From assembly GCA_016179945.1 (NCBI GenBank), contig JACPCE010000014.1, forward strand, positions 1 to 37,416: DNA of 37,416 bases, written 5' to 3'. This document shows positions 18,975 through 27,341 of the stretch, in pieces; position 1 is the first letter of the stretch, and each line of letters opens with the position of its first letter. A model generated the notes under the pieces. It made no database searches. It saw nothing but the letters and a program-made list of their open reading frames with translations, and was not told the DNA's origin. A program made the translations under genes and the position numbers. The DNA comes from Candidatus Woesearchaeota archaeon (GTDB lineage Archaea > Nanobdellota > Nanobdellia > SCGC-AAA011-G17 > GW2011-AR18).

Positions 18975-19367
18975 CTAATTGTCGAAACTACCATGATGTC
19001 TTTTATTATAAATTTTTATTGAATCATTTATAGTTTTTTCTGTACTTTTTGAAACACCTTTAGGATATTTAACGTCTGATATTCTATAAAATATCTCTCT
19101 TACTTTATCCTCTTCTAAATCAAACATAATTGTAACTTTCCAAATTCCATAATGGCGCACTTCATTATCGTATATTGAATCTACTCTTATAAATCCCTCT
19201 ATCTGACCTGTTTTATCATTAAAATAAAAAGCTACATTAGCAAATGATGATCCTGGTATAGAATTATTTGGTCTTAATGATTGGTTTTCAATTAATAGGC
19301 CTTCCATACCATCTCTTTTTGAACTTTCCATTAATTCTAAATTTTGTTTAATAACATTTGGTTCCAT
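18975..19367 (-). CDS. uncharacterised protein, paralogous to the C-terminus of the next gene
   Basis: 130 aa; LELMESSKRDGMEGLLIE... matches LKLMESTEKLGMIDLIE... Confidence 0.65.
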   Translation of the reverse strand: MEPNVIKQNLELMESSKRDGMEGLLIENQSLRPNNSIPGSSFANVAFYFNDKTGQIEGFIRVDSIYDNEVRHYGIWKVTIMFDLEEDKVREIFYRISDVKYPKGVSKSTEKTINDSIKIYNKRHHGSFDN

Positions 19368-19405
19368 AATAAAAAGTTTTTTATGTTATTTAAATTACTT
19401 TCTAA

Positions 19406-20821
19406 TTATGCAACTCTTGTTGCAATTGATTTTTCTTTAATATTGAAAATTTTGTCAGCATATTTAGCATTAAAGTCACGTATAGAATTCCTTATCATAT
19501 TTTTAACATATTTAGAAGCATCATAATTATATTTTACCTCAGATATATAAAAACTATAACCTTTTTTATTAAAGACAAATTTAATCTCAAAAATTCCAGA
19601 ATGTCCAAAATGATAATATGTTTCCCCCTTTGCATTTTTATATTGAATCATTTCTCCAATTCTTATACTTTGTATTCTATCAATAGGCATAAACTCAATC
19701 ATTCTACCGCTTTCATTGTCTAAAAAGAAAGCTACTAAAACCGATGAGGTTTCTGGCCTTGCTTCTATCAAGTCTATCATTCCCAATTTTTCTGTACTTT
19801 CCATTAATTTTAAATTTGAAGCTAATATTTCTTTTTCTGTATAGTCTACTCTTTTAATTATATTTATTGAAGTACCTCCTGTTGATAAAATAGATTCAAT
19901 TGCTTTTGCCAAATTTCCATAATTTTCATTTCTTTGGACTGGATATCCTTTATTCTCAACTGTTGTATTCAATTCATACTCATATAAAATTCTTTTTGCA
20001 CAATATTCGAATTTTATCTCAGGATGTATATTTTCATGAATGATTCTAATTGTATTTTTTATTCCTTCTAATACTTCTTGACCGTATTTATTAACCTGAA
20101 AATAATTCGAGAAAAAAAATTTATGGGATAATGCCATTAATATTCCCAGAAAATTCCCAAAATTTTTACCAAGAGAATCCCTATTTAAATTGTCAAAATT
20201 TCTGTCAAGTGTTTGCATTTTTTCCAATATATATAAAGAAAGTGCTTTGCCTATTATCTCATTTTTTAGTTCTAAATCGAATGCTCTTTTTATTACTTTT
20301 TCTATGTCTTCATCATTATAAATTTCATTAATTCTTCTAATTAATTCCTTATCTGATAATTCAGGTTCTAAATTTTCTTCTTTTATTATTTTAATTAATT
20401 CCTTCTCAGATATTCTACCTTCCTTGAAATCAGTAATAATTTCTAAATAACGTTTTTTACGTTTCTCAAGCAAACTTCTATTTTCATTCATTAGCCTTTC
20501 TTTTCTTAAAAGTCTTTTATTGCTTAATTCAGTGCCTTCCAAAAAAACTTCTGAATGTCGCGATAAGACTTCTGAATACATCTCTTTTTCAACTTCTTCA
20601 CTTTTTAACTTAAAAGCTTGTTTAAATTCTAATATTTCTTTTTTAATATCATTTTGTCCTATTAAATTAATTATTCTAATAAAGTCTTTTTCAGCATAAT
20701 CTATTGGAGAATAAACTGCGCCTGGTTTAGACATCTCTTTAAAATAATCAAATGCTCTAGCAATTTTATCCAAAACATCAAATAAATTATGACCAGGAAT
20801 CTTTTCTGTCATCTCTTTCAT
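19406..20821 (-). CDS. uncharacterised helical protein with C-terminal module shared with its neighbour
   Basis: 471-aa ORF; charged helical N-terminus. Confidence 0.7.
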   Translation of the reverse strand: MKEMTEKIPGHNLFDVLDKIARAFDYFKEMSKPGAVYSPIDYAEKDFIRIINLIGQNDIKKEILEFKQAFKLKSEEVEKEMYSEVLSRHSEVFLEGTELSNKRLLRKERLMNENRSLLEKRKKRYLEIITDFKEGRISEKELIKIIKEENLEPELSDKELIRRINEIYNDEDIEKVIKRAFDLELKNEIIGKALSLYILEKMQTLDRNFDNLNRDSLGKNFGNFLGILMALSHKFFFSNYFQVNKYGQEVLEGIKNTIRIIHENIHPEIKFEYCAKRILYEYELNTTVENKGYPVQRNENYGNLAKAIESILSTGGTSINIIKRVDYTEKEILASNLKLMESTEKLGMIDLIEARPETSSVLVAFFLDNESGRMIEFMPIDRIQSIRIGEMIQYKNAKGETYYHFGHSGIFEIKFVFNKKGYSFYISEVKYNYDASKYVKNMIRNSIRDFNAKYADKIFNIKEKSIATRVA

Positions 20822-20872
20822 ATATTCTTGTTTATTAATTAATATATATTCTTTTCTTAATTTTTTGATATT

Positions 20873-21835
20873 TTATTCTTCAGGGAAATAAGTATATTTA
20901 TATATTTTCCTTGCTTTGTAATATTTATAAGTTCTAATTATTCCCGAAAAATTTCTTTTTATATTTTCTATTAAATTATAAAATTCTTCATGACCTTGCA
21001 ATTCTGCATCAAATTCAAAATCTGAACCACTTATTACTCTATCTTCATATATTATATTTGGATGTTGCTTTGCAAATGCTTGTAATTGTTTTAATTTAGT
21101 TAAATCTTCTATTTCTAAATCTATTTTGTAATATTCATAACCAAAATTTGAGTAATCAATCAGAGCACGGTAACCTAAAATTATTCTTTTCTTTTCTAGT
21201 TGTTTAATCCTATAGTTTATTGCTGTTGATGTTAGATTTAATTTTTTAGCAAGTTCTAATAAATTTATTTTTGCATTTGCTGCTATTAATTTTAAAATAT
21301 CTAAGTCTACAGAATCAAAATCTATTTTTTGAGATTTACCTGTAGAAAATCCTGAATAATCTCTTAGTTTTTCTTCAACTAAATAATTCCTAAAGTAATG
21401 AATATATTCTAAAAATATTGCAATGTTTTGAGAATGAATAAATTTTTTGATTTTTTCTTGAAGCTCTTTATGTGCTGTGTTAAATTCATCTAAAGATTTT
21501 ACTAGTAAACCAACTGCTATATCCCAATCTCCTTCTGTTTTATATATTGTAAATGTAGACTTCAGTGAAATGAGATAATTAATAATTTGCTCTTCTATAT
21601 CTAAAGTAGTATCTTGGAATCTTATATATAATCTAGTCAAAATATAACCTATTTTTGAATAATCTATAACTGTATAATAACCAGTTATTATTTTATTATT
21701 TTCTAGTTGTTTAATCCTATACGCTACTGTATCCCTATTAAGTTTTAGCATTTTAGATATTTCTTTTACACTTCTTCTTGCATCCTTATCTAATTCAAAT
21801 AATATATTCTTATCAATTTGGTCTAATTTTATCAT
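20873..21835 (-). CDS. tandem Lrp/AsnC-family transcriptional regulator
   Basis: Two HTH units (LDQIDKNILFELDKDARRSVKEISKML; DLDILKLIAANAKINLLELAKKL), each followed by a RAM-like region. Confidence 0.9.
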   Translation of the reverse strand: MIKLDQIDKNILFELDKDARRSVKEISKMLKLNRDTVAYRIKQLENNKIITGYYTVIDYSKIGYILTRLYIRFQDTTLDIEEQIINYLISLKSTFTIYKTEGDWDIAVGLLVKSLDEFNTAHKELQEKIKKFIHSQNIAIFLEYIHYFRNYLVEEKLRDYSGFSTGKSQKIDFDSVDLDILKLIAANAKINLLELAKKLNLTSTAINYRIKQLEKKRIILGYRALIDYSNFGYEYYKIDLEIEDLTKLKQLQAFAKQHPNIIYEDRVISGSDFEFDAELQGHEEFYNLIENIKRNFSGIIRTYKYYKARKIYKYTYFPEE

Positions 21836-21945
21836 ATTTTAATAAAAGTAATAATTTATATATAAATCTTTTGATTTTTATGAAAAATTAAGTAATAAAT
21901 TTAATATAATCTTCAATTATTTTATTATTACTATATGGTGACAAA

Positions 21946-22377
21946 ATGAGAGCATTAATATTACATGCAAATAAATTTGTAACGAAGGTAGTAAGGAATT
22001 CAAACAAGCCTTTTGGCATAGAACCAGAAACTGTGAATGAACCTGTGCAAGAGATGAATGAATGTATTGTTGCATTTTTTACTGTAGAAAAATCAGACTC
22101 TGAAAATGAACTTGAAAAATTATATAGTGAAATTGCAAAAGCAAGTAAAGAAACTGGAACTAAGAATCTTATGATCTCTCCTTTTGTACATTTATCAAAT
22201 AACATTGCTGAACCTAAGAAAGCTAAAGAATTTTATGAAAAAATGATGAAAAAATTTAAAGATAGTGAATATGTTGTTGATTCTTCTCCTTTTGGATATC
22301 ATAAAAGTTTGTTGTTGGATGTAAAGGGCCATCCAACTTCTTTTAGATATAGGGAATTTAATAGTGGGAGTAAATAA
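21946..22377 (+). CDS. stand-alone archaeal ThrRS editing domain (tRNA-Thr_ED)
   Basis: MRALILHANKF, CIVAFFTVEKSD, ISPFVHLSNNIAEP, SPFGYHKSLLLDVKGHP match the archaeal ThrRS N-terminal editing domain; no synthetase core follows. Confidence 0.85.
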   Translation: MRALILHANKFVTKVVRNSNKPFGIEPETVNEPVQEMNECIVAFFTVEKSDSENELEKLYSEIAKASKETGTKNLMISPFVHLSNNIAEPKKAKEFYEKMMKKFKDSEYVVDSSPFGYHKSLLLDVKGHPTSFRYREFNSGSK

Positions 22378-22831
22378 AATGAAATATAGAGACTTATGGC
22401 CAGCTGGAATATTGTTTACATTTTTTAGTCTTGGAGAATATCTAAATTATAAAAAAAACACTGAAATAAATGAAATTAGGGATTTAGTTAGTCCAATTAT
22501 TAGGAAAGATTCAAGTTGGTCTCCAAATGCCGCCTATGCAATGATTTTGATAAACTCAGAAGATAAAACTAAAGTTTGTCAAGGTGCAAACAATGGCATT
22601 GGAACAAAATATTATGACTTGCTTACTAAAGGTGGTTTAGATTTTAATTTAGAAATAGGTGAATGGTATAGAAAATCTAGTCCTGCAAATGCTGATTCTT
22701 ATTTTAGTGATGCAAGAAATTTATATCCTATAATGGATAAATTAAATACTTATTGTGGAAGTATAGATGAGGCAGTCGTTGATGCTAAGAAAAGAGATAT
22801 TGAATGGGAGAGATTTTTACGAAGAAAATAA
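22364..22831 (+). CDS. hypothetical protein with N-terminal hydrophobic segment
   Basis: 155-aa ORF overlapping the upstream gene. Confidence 0.55.
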   Translation: MGVNKMKYRDLWPAGILFTFFSLGEYLNYKKNTEINEIRDLVSPIIRKDSSWSPNAAYAMILINSEDKTKVCQGANNGIGTKYYDLLTKGGLDFNLEIGEWYRKSSPANADSYFSDARNLYPIMDKLNTYCGSIDEAVVDAKKRDIEWERFLRRK

Positions 22832-23167
22832 ATCTCTAACATAACTCAAAGTCTTTACAGCTTCTCCTGTCCTTCTTAAATCTAAATAACTAATGTTTCC
22901 ACCATAATTAATACTTTTAGGATCAAAGTCAGTATGAGACCTGATTAAGATTGGGATCTTACTTTGTCTTTCTTTCAATATATCGATTAATGAATTTCTA
23001 TTAGCTTGGGGCATTTCTCCTATGATTAACATATCTAAACCGTCTCTTACCTTATCTAAAGCTAACTCAACTTCTTCTATTGTTGTAACGTCGTATTGTC
23101 TTTGTAATAAAGTATATGTTATCAAACCTTGTATATGGTTTGTGTCGACAACTAGGATTTTTTTCAT
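22817..23167 (-). CDS. degenerate response-regulator receiver-like protein
   Basis: MKKILVVDTNHIQGLITYTLLQRQ..., CheY-like pattern with DMLIIGEMPQ where LxxxDxxMP is expected. Confidence 0.6.
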   Translation of the reverse strand: MKKILVVDTNHIQGLITYTLLQRQYDVTTIEEVELALDKVRDGLDMLIIGEMPQANRNSLIDILKERQSKIPILIRSHTDFDPKSINYGGNISYLDLRRTGEAVKTLSYVRDLFSS

Positions 23168-23281
23168 AATATGTATTGAAAATTCTAGTTATTTAAAAAT
23201 ATTACAAAAACTTATTCTTTATTTTTTCTCTTTCGATTAAAATTTGACAAGCTTTAAAACTTTTATTCTCTAAACTATTTT

Positions 23282-23653
23282 ATGGTAAACCTTGTATATA
23301 TTCATGCTTATGTCGAGGATGCACAAATTAAAGGAGAACTAACTGAATTCTATTATGATATAAAATCTGGTAGTTTGGAGGGATTAAGATCGATAAAGCC
23401 AGTATTGACTAGATATGCACTAGATGATTTAGCTAGACATTATCCTTTAGATTTTCAAACTGCAGTTAGTGAAAGAGATTTTGTAGGTTTTGGGCTTTGG
23501 ACTTAATGGGATGATCCAAGTAATATAGATTCTTTTTATGAAAGTGAACTACATAGAAAATTTGTTTCATATGTAAGGGAAAGACTAGATAAGGCCACTT
23601 ATAGGGTAGTCCAACTTAGGGATAATAAATTTAGTGTAAGAGATATAAATTAA
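23282..23653 (+). pseudogene. hypothetical protein interrupted by in-frame TAA
   Basis: 74 codons, TAA at 23504-23506, then 48 further in-frame codons WDDPSNIDSFYESELHRKFVSYVRERL... Confidence 0.5.
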
Positions 23654-23672
23654 ATTAATCCCTTTCTATCTG

Positions 23673-23713
23673 TAACCCTACAAAAAAGAAACATTTATAT
23701 ATTTGTAGGGTTA
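23673..23713. promoter_or_regulatory. 12-bp perfect inverted repeat flanking the Fic-gene TATA box
   Basis: TAACCCTACAAA (23673-23684) / TTTGTAGGGTTA (23702-23713), with TTTATATA between. Confidence 0.85.
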
Positions 23714-23722
23714 TAATCATTT

Positions 23723-24685
23723 ATGGTCTTTATAAGTAAAAAAATAATACTTGGGAAGGCAAGATATTATCTTGAGAAATCTATTAGATTGCCAAATGGA
23801 AAAATAAAAAAATTTTCCATTTATCTGAGTAATTATATTCCAAATAGACCCTATGAAAATATTAAAAATTGTAATGGTTTGTTAGAAAGTAAAATTATTT
23901 ATGAGCTTACAAAAATTGCATCTAAGTATTATAAAAAGAATCACATCTTTGATGAGAAATTAATAAAAAAATTAGAAGATACAAAAATAGGCTATAAAAG
24001 TATTATTAATAAACTAAGCAAGAAACAGCTACAAGATGTTATAGACCGATTTACAGTCAATTTTACTTATGAATCTAATGCAATTGAAGGCAATTCTTTG
24101 ACATTAAAAGACGTTACTATGGTCTTACATGAAAAAAAAGCAATTAAGGGTAAAGACCTTAGAGAGATTTATGAAACATTTAACACAAGAGAAGTTATTG
24201 AATTGGTTTTCAACAATAAATTGAAGATAAATGAAAAAGATATTATAAAAATGCATCAAATTCTTGTTAAAAATACAGGGGTAAGTTTTGGATATAAAAC
24301 TATTCCTAATTTTCTACTAGGTAGAAATGTGCAAACAACGCCTCCTGAAAAAGTAGCTGATGAGATGGGCAAGTTAATAGACTGGTATAATAAAAATAAA
24401 GATATTCATCCTCTTGAAAGAGCGGCTATATTTCATGGAAGATTTGAAAAAATACATCCTTTTGAAGATGGAAATGGTAGGGTTGGCAGGATTATCGTTA
24501 ATATAATACTTTTGAACCATTATTATTGCCCATTAATAATAAGAAAAACCCATAGATTATCTTATTTTAATGCATTAGAAAGCTTTGATAATAATCATAA
24601 AGATAAATTAGATAGGTTCTTTGTCGAAAGGTATAAAGAAACTTATGAAAAGTTTTTTGTTATTTATCTAAAATACCTTAAATAA
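23723..24685 (+). CDS. Fic family protein (class II, N-terminal inhibitory motif)
   Basis: HPFEDGNGRVGR active motif; YESNAIEGNSLTL matches [ST]xxxE[GN]. Confidence 0.92.
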   Translation: MVFISKKIILGKARYYLEKSIRLPNGKIKKFSIYLSNYIPNRPYENIKNCNGLLESKIIYELTKIASKYYKKNHIFDEKLIKKLEDTKIGYKSIINKLSKKQLQDVIDRFTVNFTYESNAIEGNSLTLKDVTMVLHEKKAIKGKDLREIYETFNTREVIELVFNNKLKINEKDIIKMHQILVKNTGVSFGYKTIPNFLLGRNVQTTPPEKVADEMGKLIDWYNKNKDIHPLERAAIFHGRFEKIHPFEDGNGRVGRIIVNIILLNHYYCPLIIRKTHRLSYFNALESFDNNHKDKLDRFFVERYKETYEKFFVIYLKYLK

Positions 24686-25978
24686 TCTAAACAAATTTTC
24701 TTCATAAGTAACTCTTTTAGAAATTTCTCCCCTAAAATTATTATTTATTAAATCTTTAATCTGATTTTTCTTGTAATTACTTAGTAACCAAGCTAATTTT
24801 ATAAAAGCTGCTTCTAGAGTCATATCTGAATAATTACCTAGAACTCCTGAATCTTGTAATTTTCTTCCTGTGTCATATACATTCATGTTTACTCTTCCGA
24901 ATATACATTGTGAAGTCATAACTACTGGGATTTTTTTAGCCAATTTATTTAATTCTTTTAAAATTAATTCATTTTCCTTAGTATTTTTATCTATTTTATT
25001 TATTGGTAGATGACCTAAACCAGTTCCTTCTATAATTAATCCATTAAACTTTGAAAACATTTTTACTTCTTCTTTTGATAAATTGGGATGTGCTTTTAGA
25101 ATTCCTAGTTTTAATTTATCATTGAATAGTTTTAGTTTTAATTTATCTTTATGTTCTTTTTTATGATATTCTTGGAAAAATTCTATTTTACCTTCTTTGT
25201 TTATTTTTGCAATTGGATTAGAATTTACAGCTTTGAATGCATCTCTTCTTGAAGTATGTAGTTTTTTAGTTTTACATGCTGGAAGAATATAACAAAAATC
25301 ATCTCCACTTTTTCCATGCATACATATTCCTACTTCATTGAAATTACTTCTTGTAATAAATTGGGCTGCACAAATTAGATTCATTGCAGCATCTGTACTT
25401 GGTCTATCACTGCTTCTCTGCGCTCCAACCAAAATAACTGGCTTATTTAAATTTTCTAGTGTGAAAGACAAAGCTAAACTTGTGAAAGCTAATGTATCTG
25501 TTCCGTGAGTTATAATAATTCCATCAACACCTGCTTTGATTTCTTTTTCAATCTCTTTTGCTATAATATTATAATGAACAAACCTAATATCTTCAGAAAA
25601 CATATTGCCTATTAGTCTTGATTTTATATTTGCTATAGTTTTTAATTCTGGAAACATATTTATTAATTCTGTTGGGCTAAAACTTGGAAATACTGCGCCT
25701 GTAGCATAACTAACTTTTGAAGCAACAGTACCACCTGTATGTAAAATTGCTATTGTTTTTAGATTTTTATTAATTTTAATTTCTTCTTGTTGCTTTGGTT
25801 TTATTTCTTGATTTTTTCTTAGTTCATTCATGTATAATATGTTTTTTTTATCTAAACCTATATTGTAACCAGAATCTAATTTTAAACTTAATATTTTGGG
25901 ATCATTGGTATTCATTACTATTCCTTTTAATATTTCTCCAGTTTTTGTTTTTATTTCAACATAACTTCCTGGCTTCAT
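24668..25978 (-). CDS. gatD: Glu-tRNA(Gln) amidotransferase subunit D
   Basis: L-asparaginase-type motifs LHTGGTVASK and ITHGTDTLAFT with GatD N-terminal extension; start ATG 25978. Confidence 0.92.
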   Translation of the reverse strand: MKPGSYVEIKTKTGEILKGIVMNTNDPKILSLKLDSGYNIGLDKKNILYMNELRKNQEIKPKQQEEIKINKNLKTIAILHTGGTVASKVSYATGAVFPSFSPTELINMFPELKTIANIKSRLIGNMFSEDIRFVHYNIIAKEIEKEIKAGVDGIIITHGTDTLAFTSLALSFTLENLNKPVILVGAQRSSDRPSTDAAMNLICAAQFITRSNFNEVGICMHGKSGDDFCYILPACKTKKLHTSRRDAFKAVNSNPIAKINKEGKIEFFQEYHKKEHKDKLKLKLFNDKLKLGILKAHPNLSKEEVKMFSKFNGLIIEGTGLGHLPINKIDKNTKENELILKELNKLAKKIPVVMTSQCIFGRVNMNVYDTGRKLQDSGVLGNYSDMTLEAAFIKLAWLLSNYKKNQIKDLINNNFRGEISKRVTYEENLFRLFKVF

Positions 25979-26235
25979 ATTATTCCCCCATAAAATGTTA
26001 CAAACCAAACAGCTTCACTAGGAAAATAAACTGCTTTTACAAATGGAAGCCAAAGAACATATTTAGGTACATCTTTTATCTGCATATTTTCACCTAAATA
26101 ATTGAAATTTTTATTTGGACCACCTAATTTATTAGTAACTTTATTAATTGCATAATTTTTAGTTATCCATGGAGACCACGCCAATAATAGAAATAAAATT
26201 GCAAGTATTAAAATAATTTTAAACTTATTTTTCAT
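25975..26235 (-). CDS. small membrane-anchored hypothetical protein
   Basis: N-terminal TM, 86 aa; 4-nt overlap with gatD. Confidence 0.55.
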   Translation of the reverse strand: MKNKFKIILILAILFLLLAWSPWITKNYAINKVTNKLGGPNKNFNYLGENMQIKDVPKYVLWLPFVKAVYFPSEAVWFVTFYGGII

Positions 26236-26236
26236 A

Positions 26237-26965
26237 TTATTTTATTTTTTTACTAAGTTTATTAATTTTTTCATTAAGATGTTCCATTATTTTTGGCTTT
26301 TCATAGAATAACGCTGTTTTTATATGTCTAGGAACTTTTTCTGCTTCTTTAACAGTTTCTTCAACCTCTTTTGTAACAACTTTAACTTCTTCGCCAGTTT
26401 CCTTTATTACTTCTTTTGCACCTTTTTCTGCTTCTTTAACTACTTCCTTTACCTGCTTTTCTGTTTCTTTTCTTACATCCTCATTGCCTAATTTAGAAAA
26501 TCTAATGCTTCTTGCTACTGGTCTTAAAAACCTGGCAAACCTTTCTGATCTGGCAACTTCTTTAGCAACCACTTCGCTTTCTCTTACAGCACCAACAATT
26601 TGCTTTTCAACTTCTATACCAACATGAACTACTTTTTGTGTACTAGTCACTGTTTCACCTACACCGAAAAATCCAATAATCCCTTCTAAAAATCTAAAAA
26701 CTAAGAAAAATGGGAAAATAGCTATAATTTCTATCCAAGAAGCTCTTAGAAATTTTGGAAAATTCTTAATTCTTATATATTTAAAAACAAGATCCAAAAC
26801 AAAGATAAATATAATAAAACCATCAATGATTTCTACTGCTATGTGGTGTTTAACCATGAATTCATGAAAAGCAAATTCTCCAATTATTATTGCTAATAAG
26901 ATAACCAGAAGTAAAGGAATTATTTTATCAACAAACACCTCTATTTTATGCAACCAAGGCTTCAT
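26237..26965 (-). CDS. voltage-sensor-like membrane protein with charged coiled-coil tail
   Basis: S1-S3-like TMs, Arg repeat RSERFARFLRPVARSIRF, then KEVxExxK heptad-like tail; no K-channel selectivity filter seen. Confidence 0.5.
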   Translation of the reverse strand: MKPWLHKIEVFVDKIIPLLLVILLAIIIGEFAFHEFMVKHHIAVEIIDGFIIFIFVLDLVFKYIRIKNFPKFLRASWIEIIAIFPFFLVFRFLEGIIGFFGVGETVTSTQKVVHVGIEVEKQIVGAVRESEVVAKEVARSERFARFLRPVARSIRFSKLGNEDVRKETEKQVKEVVKEAEKGAKEVIKETGEEVKVVTKEVEETVKEAEKVPRHIKTALFYEKPKIMEHLNEKINKLSKKIK

Positions 26966-27119
26966 AAACCCAGAACCTCTATTATATATTTAAATTTATT
27001 GAATTATATTTCAAATTTAATTATGTCTAAAATAGCTATAATTTCTAAAAAATATATATTGTATATAAAAAAAGTTTATATAGAACTTGTCGACACTATA
27101 TATAAATATAATATTAAAA

Positions 27120-27341
27120 GTTCAATTTCGTTGGTTTTATTGGGCAATAAAACCTCGGGCATGAAATGAACTTTCTCGGGCAATTCTGTTTGTACTTAGT
27201 TATACATTTACAGATCAAGTTTCAACTTGGGCAAGTCAAAACTTTTTCTAAGAGAGGTATAGTGCCACATAAATAAATAGTTTATTGTGGTTCAGTATAT
27301 ATATCATAATAAAAAAAACAGAAACAGGGGGTAAAAAGAAT
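27120..27341 (+). promoter_or_regulatory. structured ftsZ 5' leader
   Basis: Long leader after TATA-like CTATATATAAATATA (~27097-27111), with perfect hairpin GGTTTTATT-GGGC-AATAAAACC and four GGGCA motifs. Confidence 0.6.

Noticed and set aside
23504-23506. recoded stop (selenocysteine or pyrrolysine)
   Set aside because: The codon is TAA, whereas known archaeal recoding uses TGA or TAG.
23673-23713. rho-independent terminator of the upstream ORF
   Set aside because: The spacer contains a TATA box positioned for the Fic gene and no T-run follows the right arm; operator is more likely.
27285-27341. upstream extension of ftsZ (MWFSIYIIIKKTETGGKKN)
   Set aside because: Begins at TTG, not ATG; the SD AGGGGGT precedes ATG 27342, the better start.
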